Origin: Haliclystus octoradiatus
Lineage: Eukaryota > Cnidaria > Staurozoa > Stauromedusae > Haliclystidae
Reading direction: 5' to 3'
NCBI GenBank assembly: GCA_916610825.1
Contig: OU744448.1
Location: 6,372,650 to 6,436,649, forward strand
Length of the DNA: 64,000 bases
Numbering within the stretch: the stretch's first letter is position 1; each line of letters opens with the position of its first letter. Below the pieces are notes generated by a model, which had not been told where the DNA came from, made no database searches, and saw only the letters and a list, made by a program, of their open reading frames with translations. The position numbers and the translations under genes were made by a program. Shown one piece after another: positions 63,738 through 64,000 of this stretch.

Positions 63738-63844
63738 CTGTAAAATGAAAGAAAGTGAAATTAGTGAGCATCTGAAAGTAGATAAAATCTCTTAAATTAA
63801 ATATAATTAAATATAATGACGTGCTTCCCCGTGTAAACATTTTC

Positions 63845-63975
63845 GTACTAAACAAGTGGTTTCGAATTCCAGCTGCTGACGAAATGTAGCCATCCCAGTT
63901 ATTCCAATATTTCTGATGTTGTCAAAATTGCCTTGGATTTCGTAATGATTTTCTTTGCTGCTGATACTGGTAAGT
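63845..63975 (-). CDS. Possible further upstream exon of the SEFIR gene
   Basis: On the minus strand an AG at about 63976 opens a frame containing ENHYEIQGNFDNIRNIGITG, which could be extracellular domain. A donor GTTTAG after ...ETT would give the phase the next exon needs, but it is a weak donor. Unproven. Confidence 0.3.
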
Positions 63976-64000
63976 CTATTTATATGTTCTATACGTCAGA

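Overview
This is a 64 kb stretch of animal nuclear DNA. It is AT-rich, its protein genes are split by many GT-AG introns, and it carries LINE remnants, several MITE-like families and microsatellites. The host genes are clearly metazoan: a p58/p45-type nucleoporin, a full-length CBP/p300 acetyltransferase, ribosomal protein S23 and an IL-17-receptor-like SEFIR protein. The compact genes suggest an invertebrate, and a tunicate would fit, but that is a guess and not demonstrated.

Layout. (1) 683-10542, +: the 3' part of a NUP58-like gene, eight exons, ending in an FG-repeat tail. (2) 10543-12630: intergenic DNA with a decayed LINE 3' end. (3) 12631-29410: a complete Polinton/Maverick of 16,780 bp, starting AG and ending CT, flanked by a perfect 6-bp duplication (AAGTTT) and bounded by terminal inverted repeats of 378 and 410 bp. 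(4) 29417-31923: gene-poor DNA and the likely CBP promoter region. (5) 31924-52876, +: CBP/p300 in 27 exons whose phases all agree, 2371 residues. (6) 52877-55282: intergenic DNA with a ~300-bp TAA microsatellite and a foldback element. (7) 55307-57700, +: RPS23 in three exons, with two related copies of a possible structured RNA in its introns. (8) 57903-63737, -: an IL-17-receptor-like gene, seven exons seen, 5' end outside the window.

The Polinton carries the family's core set. On the minus strand are an A32/FtsK-type packaging ATPase, a small basic protein, an uncharacterised protein, a chromodomain integrase, a minor capsid (penton-like) protein, a PX-like protein, the major capsid protein and an adenain-type protease. 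A five-exon, protein-primed-type DNA polymerase B with N-terminal zinc fingers lies on the plus strand. One further gene starts inside each inverted repeat. The polymerase, integrase and ATPase frames look open, but the major capsid and protease genes each carry one in-frame stop. Together with near-identical inverted repeats and a perfect target duplication, this suggests a fairly recent insertion that cannot make its own particle.

The most unusual points are the duplicated TATA promoter and start codon inside the inverted repeats; a five-exon minus-strand gene at 14203-14980; five decamers resembling p53-family half-sites in the divergent ATPase/polymerase promoter; a polymerase intron that splits motif A; and a hAT-like MITE family with several dated-looking 8-bp target duplications.
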